The translations under genes and the position numbers were made by a program. The notes beneath the pieces are model-generated. The model was not told where the DNA came from and did not search any database. It saw only the letters and a program-made list of their open reading frames with translations. From contig CAMAZK010000016.1 of NCBI GenBank assembly GCA_945863205.1, positions 1 through 37,666 of the forward strand: DNA of 37,666 bases. The letters run 5' to 3'. How positions within the stretch are numbered: the first letter of the stretch is position 1; the number at the start of each line of letters is the position of its first letter. Source of the stretch: Akkermansia muciniphila. Lineage in GTDB: Bacteria; Verrucomicrobiota; Verrucomicrobiia; Verrucomicrobiales; Verrucomicrobiaceae. Shown here piece after piece: positions 25,641 to 32,904 of this stretch.

Positions 25641-27044
25641 TCACCTGCTCTTCGCTTCGCCGACCGGGAGATCGATCCAAAACTCCGCGCCGCCTTCCTC
25701 GCGATTGCGGCAGCCCGTTTGACCACCGTGGGCGTGGATGAGCGCACGCACCAGGCTCAGCCCCAGGCCCATGCCGGGCGTGTTGGCGGTGGCGGCGCTG
25801 CCGCGCGTGTAGCGCCGCCAGACAGCCTGAAAATCGGAGTCGCTCAGTCCCGGGCCGTCGTCCTTCACGAGGATGCGAATTTGTCCGCCTCTTCGTTCCA
25901 ATGCCAGGGTGACACGGCCCCGCCCGGGCGTGTAGGCAAAGGCATTGTCCAGCAGGTTCGCGATCGCTTGATTGATGCGCTGCCGGTCGATGAGCGCAGG
26001 CTGTGGAAAGGGCGCTTCGAGATCAAAACGGAGTCCCCGCTCATCGGCGGCGGCCTGGTAGAGATCGTGCAGCTGCGCGAGAAGCTCCCGCAGATCGCAC
26101 GGTTCCAGGTGCAGCTTCAGCGCCTGGTGCTCCCCGGCGCGTGTGGTCAGAATGGTCTGCACCAGATCGGCGGCGCGGTCGATTTCCTCCATGCCACGCG
26201 CAGCGGCGTCACGCGCCTGCGCGTTTTCCGAGTGGTCGTGGAAGATCTCCAGATTGCCGCGGATGCGCGCCAGCGGCGTGCGCAGTTCGTGCGCGAGGTT
26301 GTCATTGGCGCTCTGCAGTTCGGAAGTCAGTGCGTCGATACGGTCCAGCCCGGCATTGAAGGCGGCGGCAAAGGCCTGCAGCTCCGGCACCGCATGCGGG
26401 GCGATGAGACGCTCGTCCGTGCGGCCCTGCGCCAGCGTCCGGGCGCTGTTCATCAGCTCGTTCACCGGATTGAGCACATGGCGCACGAACCACCACAGCG
26501 GCAGCAGCATGAACGCGGTGGAGGCCAGTCCGGCGAGCCAGAGCTGACTGCGAATATGATCCACGTAGGCGATGTCCTCCGCGTCCGTGCGCCCGAACCA
26601 CAGCACGTTGCCATCGTCCAGCACCTGACAGCCTGCGAGCAGGTGTTGATCGCGGGTCGAGTGCTGAATCGTGACGAGCATGGTCTCCGATGGCTTCATC
26701 TTCACCGGAGCATGATCCGGCCAGTCATACCCTCCGACGGCCTCCGGTACCTGCTCAAAAATGGCCCTTCCTTCCGCACTCGTGATCCGCACGGCCTGAC
26801 TCTCCTCATGCCCGCCTGCCGCGAAGACTTCCGTGATCTCCCGGAGGCCGTTGCGGTTGTAGAGCACCGCGTATTCACCCAGATCGTCCAGCACGACCGC
26901 CCGCGCGATGCTGCTGAGGTTCCGCCTCATCGCCCAGCCCGCCACGGTGATGCACAGCCCCGTGCTGCACGTGATGAGCACCGTCAGCAGCAGTCCCAGC
27001 CGCCATGTGGACGGCAGGCGTTTAGGAAACAGCTTGGAGAACAT
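25641..27044 (-). CDS. Sensor histidine kinase, two-component system
   Basis: A 467-residue membrane kinase. TM1 is at about 15-38 and an extracytoplasmic sensor at about 40-165. TM2 is at about 168-190 (LAGLASTAFMLLPLWWFV), followed by a HAMP segment (HVLNPVNELMNSARTLAQG). The HisKA domain has the phosphoacceptor His252 in NLAHELRTPLARIRGNLE. The ATPase domain has N-box RINQAIANLLDNAFAYTP, G1 DDGPGLSDSD and G2 GMGLGLSLV. Its start overlaps the response-regulator stop by 23 bp, so the pair is translationally coupled. The signal is unknown; the adjacent NosR-like protein is a plausible target or redox partner. Confidence 0.92.
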   Translation of the reverse strand: MFSKLFPKRLPSTWRLGLLLTVLITCSTGLCITVAGWAMRRNLSSIARAVVLDDLGEYAVLYNRNGLREITEVFAAGGHEESQAVRITSAEGRAIFEQVPEAVGGYDWPDHAPVKMKPSETMLVTIQHSTRDQHLLAGCQVLDDGNVLWFGRTDAEDIAYVDHIRSQLWLAGLASTAFMLLPLWWFVRHVLNPVNELMNSARTLAQGRTDERLIAPHAVPELQAFAAAFNAGLDRIDALTSELQSANDNLAHELRTPLARIRGNLEIFHDHSENAQARDAAARGMEEIDRAADLVQTILTTRAGEHQALKLHLEPCDLRELLAQLHDLYQAAADERGLRFDLEAPFPQPALIDRQRINQAIANLLDNAFAYTPGRGRVTLALERRGGQIRILVKDDGPGLSDSDFQAVWRRYTRGSAATANTPGMGLGLSLVRALIHAHGGQTGCRNREEGGAEFWIDLPVGEAKSR

Positions 27045-27702
27045 AGCCTTTGCCTCGGACGGTTTGCAGGTGGGATGGCCCGCCGGGGGCGTCGATCTTG
27101 CGCCGCAGCCGGCAGATCATCGCATCCACGACATTCGTTCCAGGATCAAACTGGATGTCCCAGACTTTTTCGAGCAGGAACTTCTTGGTCAACGTGCGGC
27201 CCTCATTGGCCCAGAGCACCTCCAGCAGCGTCCATTCGCGCGGAGACAGCTCCACGGTCTCCCCGTCCGCATGCAGCCTGCGTTTGACCGGGTCCAGCGT
27301 CCACCGGCCCAGGTGGCGGTTCACCGCCGGTTGGACACCTCCGATCGCACGGCGCTGCAGCGCCTCCAGACGGGCCATGAGCTCCTCCACGGCGAAGGGC
27401 TTCGTCACGTAATCATCGCCGCCGGCCTTCAGGCCGCGCACACGATCCGTCACATTGTCCCGAGCCGTGAGAAAAAGCACCGGCAGCGTGAAGCCGCGCA
27501 CGCGCATCTGCTCCACCACCGTGAAGCCATCCATATCCGGCAGGCCCACGTCCAGGATCACCGCGTCAAAATTCTCCGTGCCCAGCGCCACGAGGGCCGC
27601 CCCGCCTTTCTCACGCCAGGCGCACGAGTGCCCCGCCTCCCGCAGCCAGAGACCGGTCTGGCGGGCGAGTTCTGAGTCGTCTTCGACAAGCAGGAGATGC
27701 AT
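27022..27702 (-). CDS. OmpR/PhoB-family response regulator
   Basis: A 226-residue response regulator. The receiver domain has acidic pocket residues EDD at 7-9, phosphoacceptor Asp51 (AVILDVGLPDMDG), Thr79 (LFLTARD) and Lys101 (DYVTKPF). A winged-helix DNA-binding domain of the OmpR type follows (LSPREWTLLEVLWANEGRTLTKKFLLEKVW, VDAMICRLRRKID, LQTVRGKGYVL). ATG 27702 starts the canonical MHLLLVEDDSEL; the 14 upstream in-frame residues are rejected. It is the first gene of the regulator-kinase-NosR-like run. Upstream lies the repeat island, so its promoter must lie within about 90 bp or inside repeats. Confidence 0.93.
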   Translation of the reverse strand: MHLLLVEDDSELARQTGLWLREAGHSCAWREKGGAALVALGTENFDAVILDVGLPDMDGFTVVEQMRVRGFTLPVLFLTARDNVTDRVRGLKAGGDDYVTKPFAVEELMARLEALQRRAIGGVQPAVNRHLGRWTLDPVKRRLHADGETVELSPREWTLLEVLWANEGRTLTKKFLLEKVWDIQFDPGTNVVDAMICRLRRKIDAPGGPSHLQTVRGKGYVLQAVS

Positions 27703-27796
27703 GGTGGAGAACAGCATACACACAGGCCGCGCCCGCAAACACACATTTCAGCCTCCAATCCCACCGGCCCGCGTCTTCCGCTCCCGCCGCCCGTCC

Positions 27797-27853
27797 CCTG
27801 ACGCCAAGATAGCGTCACTCCTTGTCGTAGCTGCGCCTGCAAAGGCGTGGTCC
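27797..27853 (+). repeat. REP-like two-hairpin element, copy A
   Basis: Starts CTGACGCCAAGATAGCGTCA and ends with GCGCCTGCAAAGGCGTGG. Hairpin 1 is imperfect (GACGC...GCGTC); hairpin 2 is CGCC-TGCAAA-GGCG, extendable with a G-T pair in the other copies. It is about 95% identical to copies B and D. Confidence 0.8.
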
Positions 27854-27888
27854 GATTCGGGAGCCCGTGGCCGCAGATTCCGGAAGCC

Positions 27889-27918
27889 CCAAAGTGGTCC
27901 GCACAGTCCCCTGTGCGG
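27889..27918 (+). repeat. Dispersed palindromic repeat, copy 3
   Basis: CCAAAGTGGTCCGCACAG-TCCC-CTGTGCGG: a perfect 8-bp stem. The left 16 bases are identical to 7805-7820, and the palindrome is the exact inverse of 7944-7963, 20 kb away. Confidence 0.65.
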
Positions 27919-27997
27919 TTCCCCGTCTGCCATTCGTCGCCATTCGTTCCTCATTCGCGGTCCCACGGAGCGACGGCATCCTGCCGTCCGCACCCTC

Positions 27998-28051
27998 CTG
28001 ACGCCAAGATAGCGTCACTCCTTGTCGTAGCCGCGCCTGCAAAGGCGTGGC
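27998..28051 (+). repeat. REP-like two-hairpin element, copy B
   Basis: Same layout as copy A, with a single T-to-C change in GTAGCCGCGCC. That change restores the outer base pair of the second hairpin (CCGCGCC/GGCGTGG with one G-T pair). Confidence 0.8.
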
Positions 28052-28345
28052 TCCCGACGGAGCGCGAGTATGGCGTCAGCCTACTCGCCTCTTCCACTCC
28101 CCAGCGCTCCCCCTCAAACAGGCGAGTGGTCTGCGACACACACGCGCTCCGTCAAACCAAGGAGGAGGGGACTCTGTCCCCCATGATCGTCCTCGCACTC
28201 GTCCTCGAAAGGGCGTGCGGAGTGAGGCGCGGAGCTTCTGGGAGATGGCGGAGCGGAAGAATCGAGGACGAGGACGAGTAGGATGAAGCTTCGCTCTCCG
28301 CTCAAACAGGCGAGTGGTCTTCGACACACACGCGCTCCATCTTCC

Positions 28346-28370
28346 CGTAGCCGCGCCTGCAAAGGCGTGG
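28346..28370 (+). repeat. REP-like element, half copy C (second hairpin only)
   Basis: CGTAGCCGCGCCTGCAAAGG followed by CGTGG: only the second hairpin and its left flank are present. Copy D follows immediately, giving a hairpin 2 - hairpin 1 - hairpin 2 series. Confidence 0.7.
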
Positions 28371-28374
28371 CCCC

Positions 28375-28430
28375 CTGACGCCAAGATGGCGTCACTCCTT
28401 GTCGTAGCCGCGCCTGCAAAGGCGTGGTCC
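28375..28430 (+). repeat. REP-like two-hairpin element, copy D
   Basis: Hairpin 1 is perfect here: TGACGCCA-AGA-TGGCGTCA (28376-28394). Hairpin 2 is at 28408-28427. It is the best-preserved copy in the window. Confidence 0.8.
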
Positions 28431-28463
28431 CTCGCACCCGCAGTCTCCACCGTCCTCGAAGAA

Positions 28464-28536
28464 CCCAGTCTCCAAGTCTCCCAGTCTCCCAGTCTCAAAG
28501 TCTCCCAGTCTCAAAGTCTCCCAGTCTCAAAGTCTC
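28464..28536 (+). repeat. 8-bp microsatellite (CCAGTCTC/AAAGTCTC)
   Basis: About nine tandem 8-bp units alternating CCCAGTCT and CAAAGTCT, partly in a 16-bp higher-order period. It lies just upstream of the 3' end of the tail-fibre-like fragment. Confidence 0.85.
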
Positions 28537-28555
28537 ACGGCGCAGCCGCTCTCTC

Positions 28556-28885
28556 TCACACCCGCCGCCCGTTGAGGATCAGCTCATTCAGCTTCTGCCG
28601 CAGCTCTTCCATCTCGGGATCGGCATAGCTGTTGTCCAGGGTGCTCACGGTGTTCGTGTTCGCGCTGGTGCCGCTGATGGCGTCGTCGAGCAGCTGCTGG
28701 CTGACCTCGCCCGGGCTGCCGTCGCTTCCGTTGCTGCCGTCGTTGCCGCATGGGATGCCAAAGGTGAAACGCACGTTGCTGCCGTCGAAGGACACATCCA
28801 CCGCCGCGTTTTCCCACGGCTCCAGCGTGTTCACGGTGTCCACCACCGCCTGGGCACAAGGCGGCCCCGGCCTGCCGAATCCGAC
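28556..28885 (-). pseudogene. C-terminal fragment of a collagen/phage-tail-like protein
   Basis: The last ~110 codons of a minus-strand frame look protein-like: PGPPCAQAVVDTVNTLEPW, VDVSFDGSNVRFTFGIPCG, a short Gly-x-x repeat (NDGSNGSDGSPGEV), a linker (AISGTSANTNTVSTLDNSYA) and a terminal helix PEMEELRQKLNELILNGRRV. Gly-x-x repeats followed by such an end are typical of collagen-like or tail-fibre-like proteins in this phylum (recalled pattern, not a search result). Upstream, the frame enters the 21-bp minisatellite and continues as seven-residue repeats (FRTRVVA-like) with only a GTG at 29191. No signal peptide or normal N terminus exists. Most likely the 5' part was lost and replaced by repeat DNA. 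Confidence 0.5.
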
Positions 28886-29208
28886 TCGGAAAACCATTTT
28901 CCCGACTCGGAAAACCATTTTCCGAGTCCGGAAAGCCTCGACCCGAGTTCGGGAAGCCACAACCCGAGTCGGGAAAGCCTCAACCCGAGTTCGGAAAGCC
29001 ACAACCCGAGCCGGGAAAGCCACAACCCGAGTTCGGAAAGCCACAACCCGAGTCCGGAAAGCCACAACCCGAGTCCGGAAAGCCTCAACCCGAGTTCGGG
29101 AAGCCACAACCCGAGTCGGGAACGGCACAACCCGAGTCGGGAACGGCACAACCCGAGTCGGGAACGGCACAACCCGAGTCCGGGAAGCCACAACCCGAGT
29201 CCGGAAAG
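28883..29208. repeat. 21-bp palindromic minisatellite, about 16 units
   Basis: Tandem units of the form GAGTCCGGAAAGCCACAACCC. Two diverged units (GACTCGGAAAACCATTTTCC) come first, then 14 units at exact 21-bp spacing from 28924 to the partial unit at 29197. Unit junctions create small palindromes, CCCGA-G-TCGGG or CCCGA-GT-TCGGG. Differences cluster at the palindrome core and at the GCCTC/GCCAC/GGCAC positions. Three consecutive units (29113-29175) are identical, implying recent duplication. Because 21 is a multiple of three, several frames stay open through it. Confidence 0.92.
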
Positions 29209-29209
29209 G

Positions 29210-29283
29210 CTCCCCGTCTCCCCGTCTCCCCGTCCCCCCGTCTCCCCGTCTCCCCGTCTCCCCGTCTCCCCGTCTCCCCGTCT
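29210..29283 (+). repeat. 8-bp microsatellite (GTCTCCCC)
   Basis: About nine tandem GTCTCCCC units with one GTCCCCCC variant, directly following the 21-bp array. It is related in sequence to the 28464-28536 microsatellite. Confidence 0.85.
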
Positions 29284-29284
29284 G

Positions 29285-29422
29285 AAACGCGGCGCGTTTA
29301 GCCCACCGGACGCCTCCTCGATCACAGATGAGAGCCGTTTAGCTCCCAGGACGCCTCCTGCGCACCAAACGGGACGCGTTTAGCCCACCGGACGCCTCCT
29401 GCGCCTCAAACGGGACGCGTTT
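29285..29422 (+). repeat. 41-bp tandem repeat, about 3.4 units
   Basis: The CGTTT marker recurs at 29295, 29336, 29377 and 29418, an exact 41-bp period. The best unit starts AAACGGGACGCGTTTAGCCC and continues ACCGGACGCCTCCTGCGC. The AAACG...CGTTT arms are inverted repeats. The second unit is the most diverged. Confidence 0.85.
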
Positions 29423-29654
29423 GGGGGAGTCTGCACGCGATTTGCCAGGCATCTTGCCTTTATTGAACGGCCCTTAATGTGCTGCGGCGTTCCACTCCAG
29501 CCACTTCGGGCGGAATGAAACATTTGCTGCCCACCAGATTTGGCGCAGGCAAACGAGTGCAATGATTGCCGCCGATGACTTCCACCAATTCGAGTTCAGA
29601 GATTCACCTCAACGCAGCAATAATGGTCATATCCTTAGTTGTTGGTTGGAACTC
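29423..29654. other. Gene-free spacer after the repeat island
   Basis: Together with the repeats before it this makes over 700 bp without a gene. No promoter, RNA or conserved ORF was recognised; composition changes here from GC-rich repeats to less GC-rich DNA. Confidence 0.5.
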
Positions 29655-30113
29655 TCATCTGCCGTTGAGCTTGTTATCGACGGCATCTGCATTCGCGGTC
29701 CACCACTCGATCCATTTCAATTGCAGTCGAATGCCGTCTGCCTGCTTGCTTGGGTCTTTGTCTTTTAACCCTTCGTGGTAGGTCGAAGTGCCTTTGATCA
29801 GGTTGTCTCGATATTGGTTCCTGAGTTGAGGGTGAGCCCAATCCAAAAAGCCGTCTGTGACCTTGATGCTGAGAGCGAGGCCTTTCTCGATAAGCAGAAG
29901 CATCTCCTTTTCTTGTGCGGCTGGCATCACGAAAGACGCTTGTCCGTTTGGCGGTTGTGCCAATCCCGCCGCTTTTTGGAGCGCTACAAGGGAGTCGATA
30001 AATGCGTCGCGGATGATTACTCCTTCCTCGCGAGTGACGGCAAAGGCTGAAAATCCCGAGCAAAGAATAACAAGTGCGAAGGCAGATATACTTAGCCGGA
30101 AAGAGGGGTTCAT
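29655..30113 (-). CDS. Small secreted protein, unknown family
   Basis: A 152-residue protein. The signal peptide is MNPSFRLSISAFALVILCSGFSAFA. The mature part is mostly helical and charged (REEGVIIRDAFIDSLVALQKAAGL, KEMLLLIEKGLALSIKVTDGFLDWAHPQLRNQYRDNLIKG) and ends in WIEWWTANADAVDNKLNGR. No family is recognised; it is probably a periplasmic helical protein. I chose ATG 30113 because it begins the signal peptide; the frame is open to 30188. Codon use is less GC-rich than in the housekeeping genes, in line with the rest of the 29.5-34.5 kb segment. Confidence 0.65.
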   Translation of the reverse strand: MNPSFRLSISAFALVILCSGFSAFAVTREEGVIIRDAFIDSLVALQKAAGLAQPPNGQASFVMPAAQEKEMLLLIEKGLALSIKVTDGFLDWAHPQLRNQYRDNLIKGTSTYHEGLKDKDPSKQADGIRLQLKWIEWWTANADAVDNKLNGR

Positions 30114-30181
30114 TTGGGCACATGTATATAACTTTTTGAATCTTGGAAGTGTAAATAGTGAAAAAAGACAATCGGTCACGA

Positions 30182-30364
30182 TCAGCACACCCCCGCCAGC
30201 AACTCGTCATCGACCATTTCCAGCCGTCTGGACGCATCCAACGCCGTCACCCTTGCCACTGCCGCCAAAGCCGCTTCGCGCTGTCCTTGCTGCGCCCTGA
30301 CCGACGCCAGTGATATCCAGACAGAAACGACCAGGAGCGAAGGAATCGAGCTATTACGCGTCAC
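30182..30364 (-). CDS. Possible tiny secreted peptide
   Basis: A 60-residue frame from a GTG at 30364. It has a signal-like segment (IPSLLVVSVWISLASVRAQ) and an Ala-rich helix (REAALAAVARVTALDASRR). It ends 68 bp upstream of the next minus-strand gene. The composition looks coding, but nothing is recognised and no Shine-Dalgarno is evident; it may be a fragment of a larger lost gene. Confidence 0.3.
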   Translation of the reverse strand: MTRNSSIPSLLVVSVWISLASVRAQQGQREAALAAVARVTALDASRRLEMVDDELLAGVC

Positions 30365-30401
30365 GCTTGTTTTCGTTCAGACGATATGTGAGGATCACCC
30401 A

Positions 30402-30908
30402 ATGATCCCTGCGTTGATCCTTCTTTACTTTGTTGCTGGAACTGTGGTCGCCCGCTCACAAGCGGCTCGAATAAAATGGACAGTGATTTCATTGTTGGAT
30501 TCGATTTCGTCTGGACGAGAGCAAAGACGACGCTCGAAAATTCGCTTCTTTTGCGGTGTCGCGCTGATATGGCCGATATTTCTATATCTGTGGAGGGAAC
30601 AGTTCGCCCTCTCACAAGCGTCTCCAGGATTTGCGGAAAATCACAGCATGGACATTTCAGATTCCGCACCAAAAGAGATCAAGGCTTACGCCAGCAAACC
30701 ACGCTGCTGTCCTGTATGCCGGCATAGCCCTGTCGCGACAATTCTTTACGGCGACCCGCCCGAATGCCCGACACTTGAACGAGAACGTGAGGCGGGGCTG
30801 ATCGTTTATGGGGGAATCCGATGGCCCAATCCCGCTAAATGGCAATGCTCTAAATGCGGCCAAAAAATGCATCTGAAAGCAGAGAGTTTGGATTCAGGGG
30901 AGGATTAA
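30402..30908 (+). CDS. Membrane protein with C-terminal zinc ribbon
   Basis: A 168-residue protein with two N-terminal hydrophobic segments (MIPALILLYFVAGTVVA and FFCGVALIWPIFLYLW). The C-terminal zinc-ribbon domain is CCPVCRHSPVATILYGDPPE, then EREREAGLIVYGGIRW, then WQCSKCGQ. The C-x2-C ... C-x2-C layout with a YG-x-P and an E-x-G-x-x-x-x-GG segment is that of a common small hypothetical family, usually found without the membrane part. The final Met-His-Leu stretch is unremarkable. ATG 30402 is the first Met. Function unknown; it has no operon partner. Confidence 0.65.
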   Translation: MIPALILLYFVAGTVVARSQAARIKWTVISLLDSISSGREQRRRSKIRFFCGVALIWPIFLYLWREQFALSQASPGFAENHSMDISDSAPKEIKAYASKPRCCPVCRHSPVATILYGDPPECPTLEREREAGLIVYGGIRWPNPAKWQCSKCGQKMHLKAESLDSGED

Positions 30909-31064
30909 TGACGGGTCTCCTGCCGCCCACCGCCGAATTCACTTCTTGCTGAGGCGAGAATCACCACGTGTTCGCAGTCTTGAGTCGTCGGTGCAGTCAG
31001 TGGCAAGATCGAAAGATTGCATGAGAATTGACTTGATAAGGCTTTCTGCGTCGTAGTTTGCAGC

Positions 31065-32627
31065 ATGAAGATGCTTTTTTTGGGCCTTTATGCCATCAGT
31101 TTTCTGTATCCATGCTCGTCAATCTTCGGTCAAGGCCGTGCGAACTCAGGTGAAGCCCATGGATTAAACGAATATGGTTTAACAGCAGAGGAAATGGCAG
31201 CTTGGTCGACACCGGCGTATCGACTGTTTGGTGGTCTGCCGACTAATTGGAGAGAAACGCCGGGGTGGAGTGATGAATCTCGACAATTGATGGAAGCATT
31301 TGAGAGAGCAGAACAGAAAATTGCAGCAGCCAAACAACGCATAAAAAGTGAGGCGATGGCACAAGCGGCAGTAGCCGATTTTTACGCTTTCGCGCCGTCG
31401 CGAACAGCCAAAGAGCTAGCCGAATTCCTTCAAAGGAGGCCGGAGATTTCATTGTCCGACAAATTCAATGCGATTCAGGATTACATCAAAATGCGACAAG
31501 CGCAGGACCAACCACTGGCACCAGTCATTACCGTCGCGCCGATACCAGCTCCTGCTTCACCCCCAGCGCCAACAACGGGTGATAAGGATCTGACTCCCGA
31601 ACAGATGATGCAGCTAGCCGCGTTGAAAATCTCATCTCCAGACGCTTACGCGGAGGCAGTGAAAATGTTCATTCAAGCCGGGTACAATGTTCCGTCCAGC
31701 GCTGGTCATGTGGCGACCCCACACGCAAACGGCCCATCGCTTACCCAGAAAAATGCGACGATTGAAAAGATGTGGCGAATAATTTTCCCCAAGGTGCAGT
31801 TCGAAAATGCGAGTGTAGCGGAAGCCCTTGAATATCTTCGCGTTGGAAGCCGTGATTTAGACACCGCTCAAGGATCAAAAGGGGTCAATATTATCCTCGA
31901 TGAAAACGAGGCACCAAGCAATGCCGCCATTACTCTTGACCTCAAAAACGTGCCAATGTTGGAGGCACTGAGGTACATCACCGAATTGGCGCAAATGAAA
32001 TTCGTGATCGAGAACGGCGCTGTTCAGGTCAAGAGCCTCCACGAAGCTGCAAAATGGTTCCGCAAGGCAGCGGAGCAGGGAGACGCCGATGCACAAACCG
32101 ACCTCGGCTTGATGTACGACAAGGGGGAGGGGGTCGCCCAAGACTATGTGGAAGCCCGCAAGTGGTACCTCAAGGCTGCGGAGCAAAACGACCCTCTTGC
32201 TCAGAACAACCTCGCTTCGATGTATCACAGTGGGGACGGCGGCCCCCAGGATAATGTCGAAGCCCTAAAATGGTATCGCAAGGCTGCTGAGCAGGGCATT
32301 GCCGCTGCCCAATTCAATCTCGGCGCGATCTACGACAAGGGGGAGGGGGTCAATCAAGATTTTGTAGAAGCCCGCAAGTGGTTCCTCAAGGCTGCGGAGC
32401 AGGGCCATGTCGATTCGCAGTTCTCGCTGGGTATGATGTATAGAAACGGCGATGGAGTGCCCAAAGACTATGCGGAAGCCTACGCATGGTTTAGCCTCGC
32501 TGCCAAAGGTGGAGATTCCGACGCCATGGAAAATCTGACCAAGTTCGAAAAAGCCGCAACACCTGAGGACAAAGAACGGTCTTTGAAACGAGCGGCGGAA
32601 CTGATGGATAAATTCAACCGGCCTTAA
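31065..32627 (+). CDS. Secreted STN-like domain fused to Sel1 repeats
   Basis: A 520-residue secreted protein. Signal peptide MKMLFLGLYAISFLYPCSSIFG is followed by a charged helical region (25-150) and a Pro/Ala linker. A secretin/TonB short N-terminal (STN)-like domain at about 242-322 has FPKVQFENASVAEALEYLRV, GVNIILDE, AAITLDLKNVPMLEALRYI and FVIENGAVQV. It joins abruptly at KSLHEAAKWFRKAAEQG to four Sel1 repeats (about 326-470; for example DLGLMYDKGEGVAQDYVEA) and a C-terminal helix. The junction lacks the first helix of a Sel1 unit, as expected for recombination between a secretin-like gene and a Sel1 gene. A role in periplasmic protein assembly is likely but inferred. ATG 31065 is followed by a second ATG at 31071. 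Confidence 0.8.
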   Translation: MKMLFLGLYAISFLYPCSSIFGQGRANSGEAHGLNEYGLTAEEMAAWSTPAYRLFGGLPTNWRETPGWSDESRQLMEAFERAEQKIAAAKQRIKSEAMAQAAVADFYAFAPSRTAKELAEFLQRRPEISLSDKFNAIQDYIKMRQAQDQPLAPVITVAPIPAPASPPAPTTGDKDLTPEQMMQLAALKISSPDAYAEAVKMFIQAGYNVPSSAGHVATPHANGPSLTQKNATIEKMWRIIFPKVQFENASVAEALEYLRVGSRDLDTAQGSKGVNIILDENEAPSNAAITLDLKNVPMLEALRYITELAQMKFVIENGAVQVKSLHEAAKWFRKAAEQGDADAQTDLGLMYDKGEGVAQDYVEARKWYLKAAEQNDPLAQNNLASMYHSGDGGPQDNVEALKWYRKAAEQGIAAAQFNLGAIYDKGEGVNQDFVEARKWFLKAAEQGHVDSQFSLGMMYRNGDGVPKDYAEAYAWFSLAAKGGDSDAMENLTKFEKAATPEDKERSLKRAAELMDKFNRP

Positions 32628-32904
32628 ATCAGACGGACTCCGCCGGTGCGCCGCGTCCGTCCCTCTTCGCCAAGGGAGCACTCAAGAAGTTCACCGCCAA
32701 GCACCGACTGCGCTGACCTCCAGAAAGGGAGACGCCGAGCGGCAAGGTGTTCGGGAAGGCTGGCACCCTGCACGTCACGGGCGGAATTGCCAAGACGCCT
32801 CATAGCAGTCAGACGAGGCATCCTTCACTACTGCCGCCCTAGGCATAGCGGACGATGCGATAGGAAGCCGCCAAAGTCTCATTCAGACATTTTGCTCAAC
32901 TGCT

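Larger units (their letters stand above)
27703..28555. repeat. Mosaic intergenic repeat region without genes
   Basis: About 850 bp with no convincing coding sequence. It is a patchwork of dispersed repeats: REP-like two-hairpin elements (listed separately), a CCGCACAG palindrome copy, two copies of a CTCAAACAGGCGAGTGGTCT block (28113-28152 and 28301-28339), GAGGACGAGGACGAG hexamer stretches (about 28262-28279) and an 8-bp microsatellite. Many short ORFs cross it, but they are repeat translations. Confidence 0.8.

Noticed and set aside
25578..27287. 569-residue ORF opposite the histidine kinase
   Set aside because: Covers the kinase and regulator genes in antisense; their motifs are unambiguous.
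28883..29208. CRISPR array
   Set aside because: Units are contiguous 21-bp repeats with no unique spacers and no cas genes; it is a minisatellite.
28424..29383. Long plus-strand ORF through the repeats
   Set aside because: It consists almost wholly of repeat translation (NPSRESH-type heptads, SPSPRLPV) with no signal peptide, domain or proper start; it stays open because 21 bp is divisible by three.
32628..32904. Possible gene remnant between the two Sel1 genes
   Set aside because: One frame gives KVFGKAGTLHVTGGIAK-like text but is broken by stops and matches nothing I recognise; left as intergenic.
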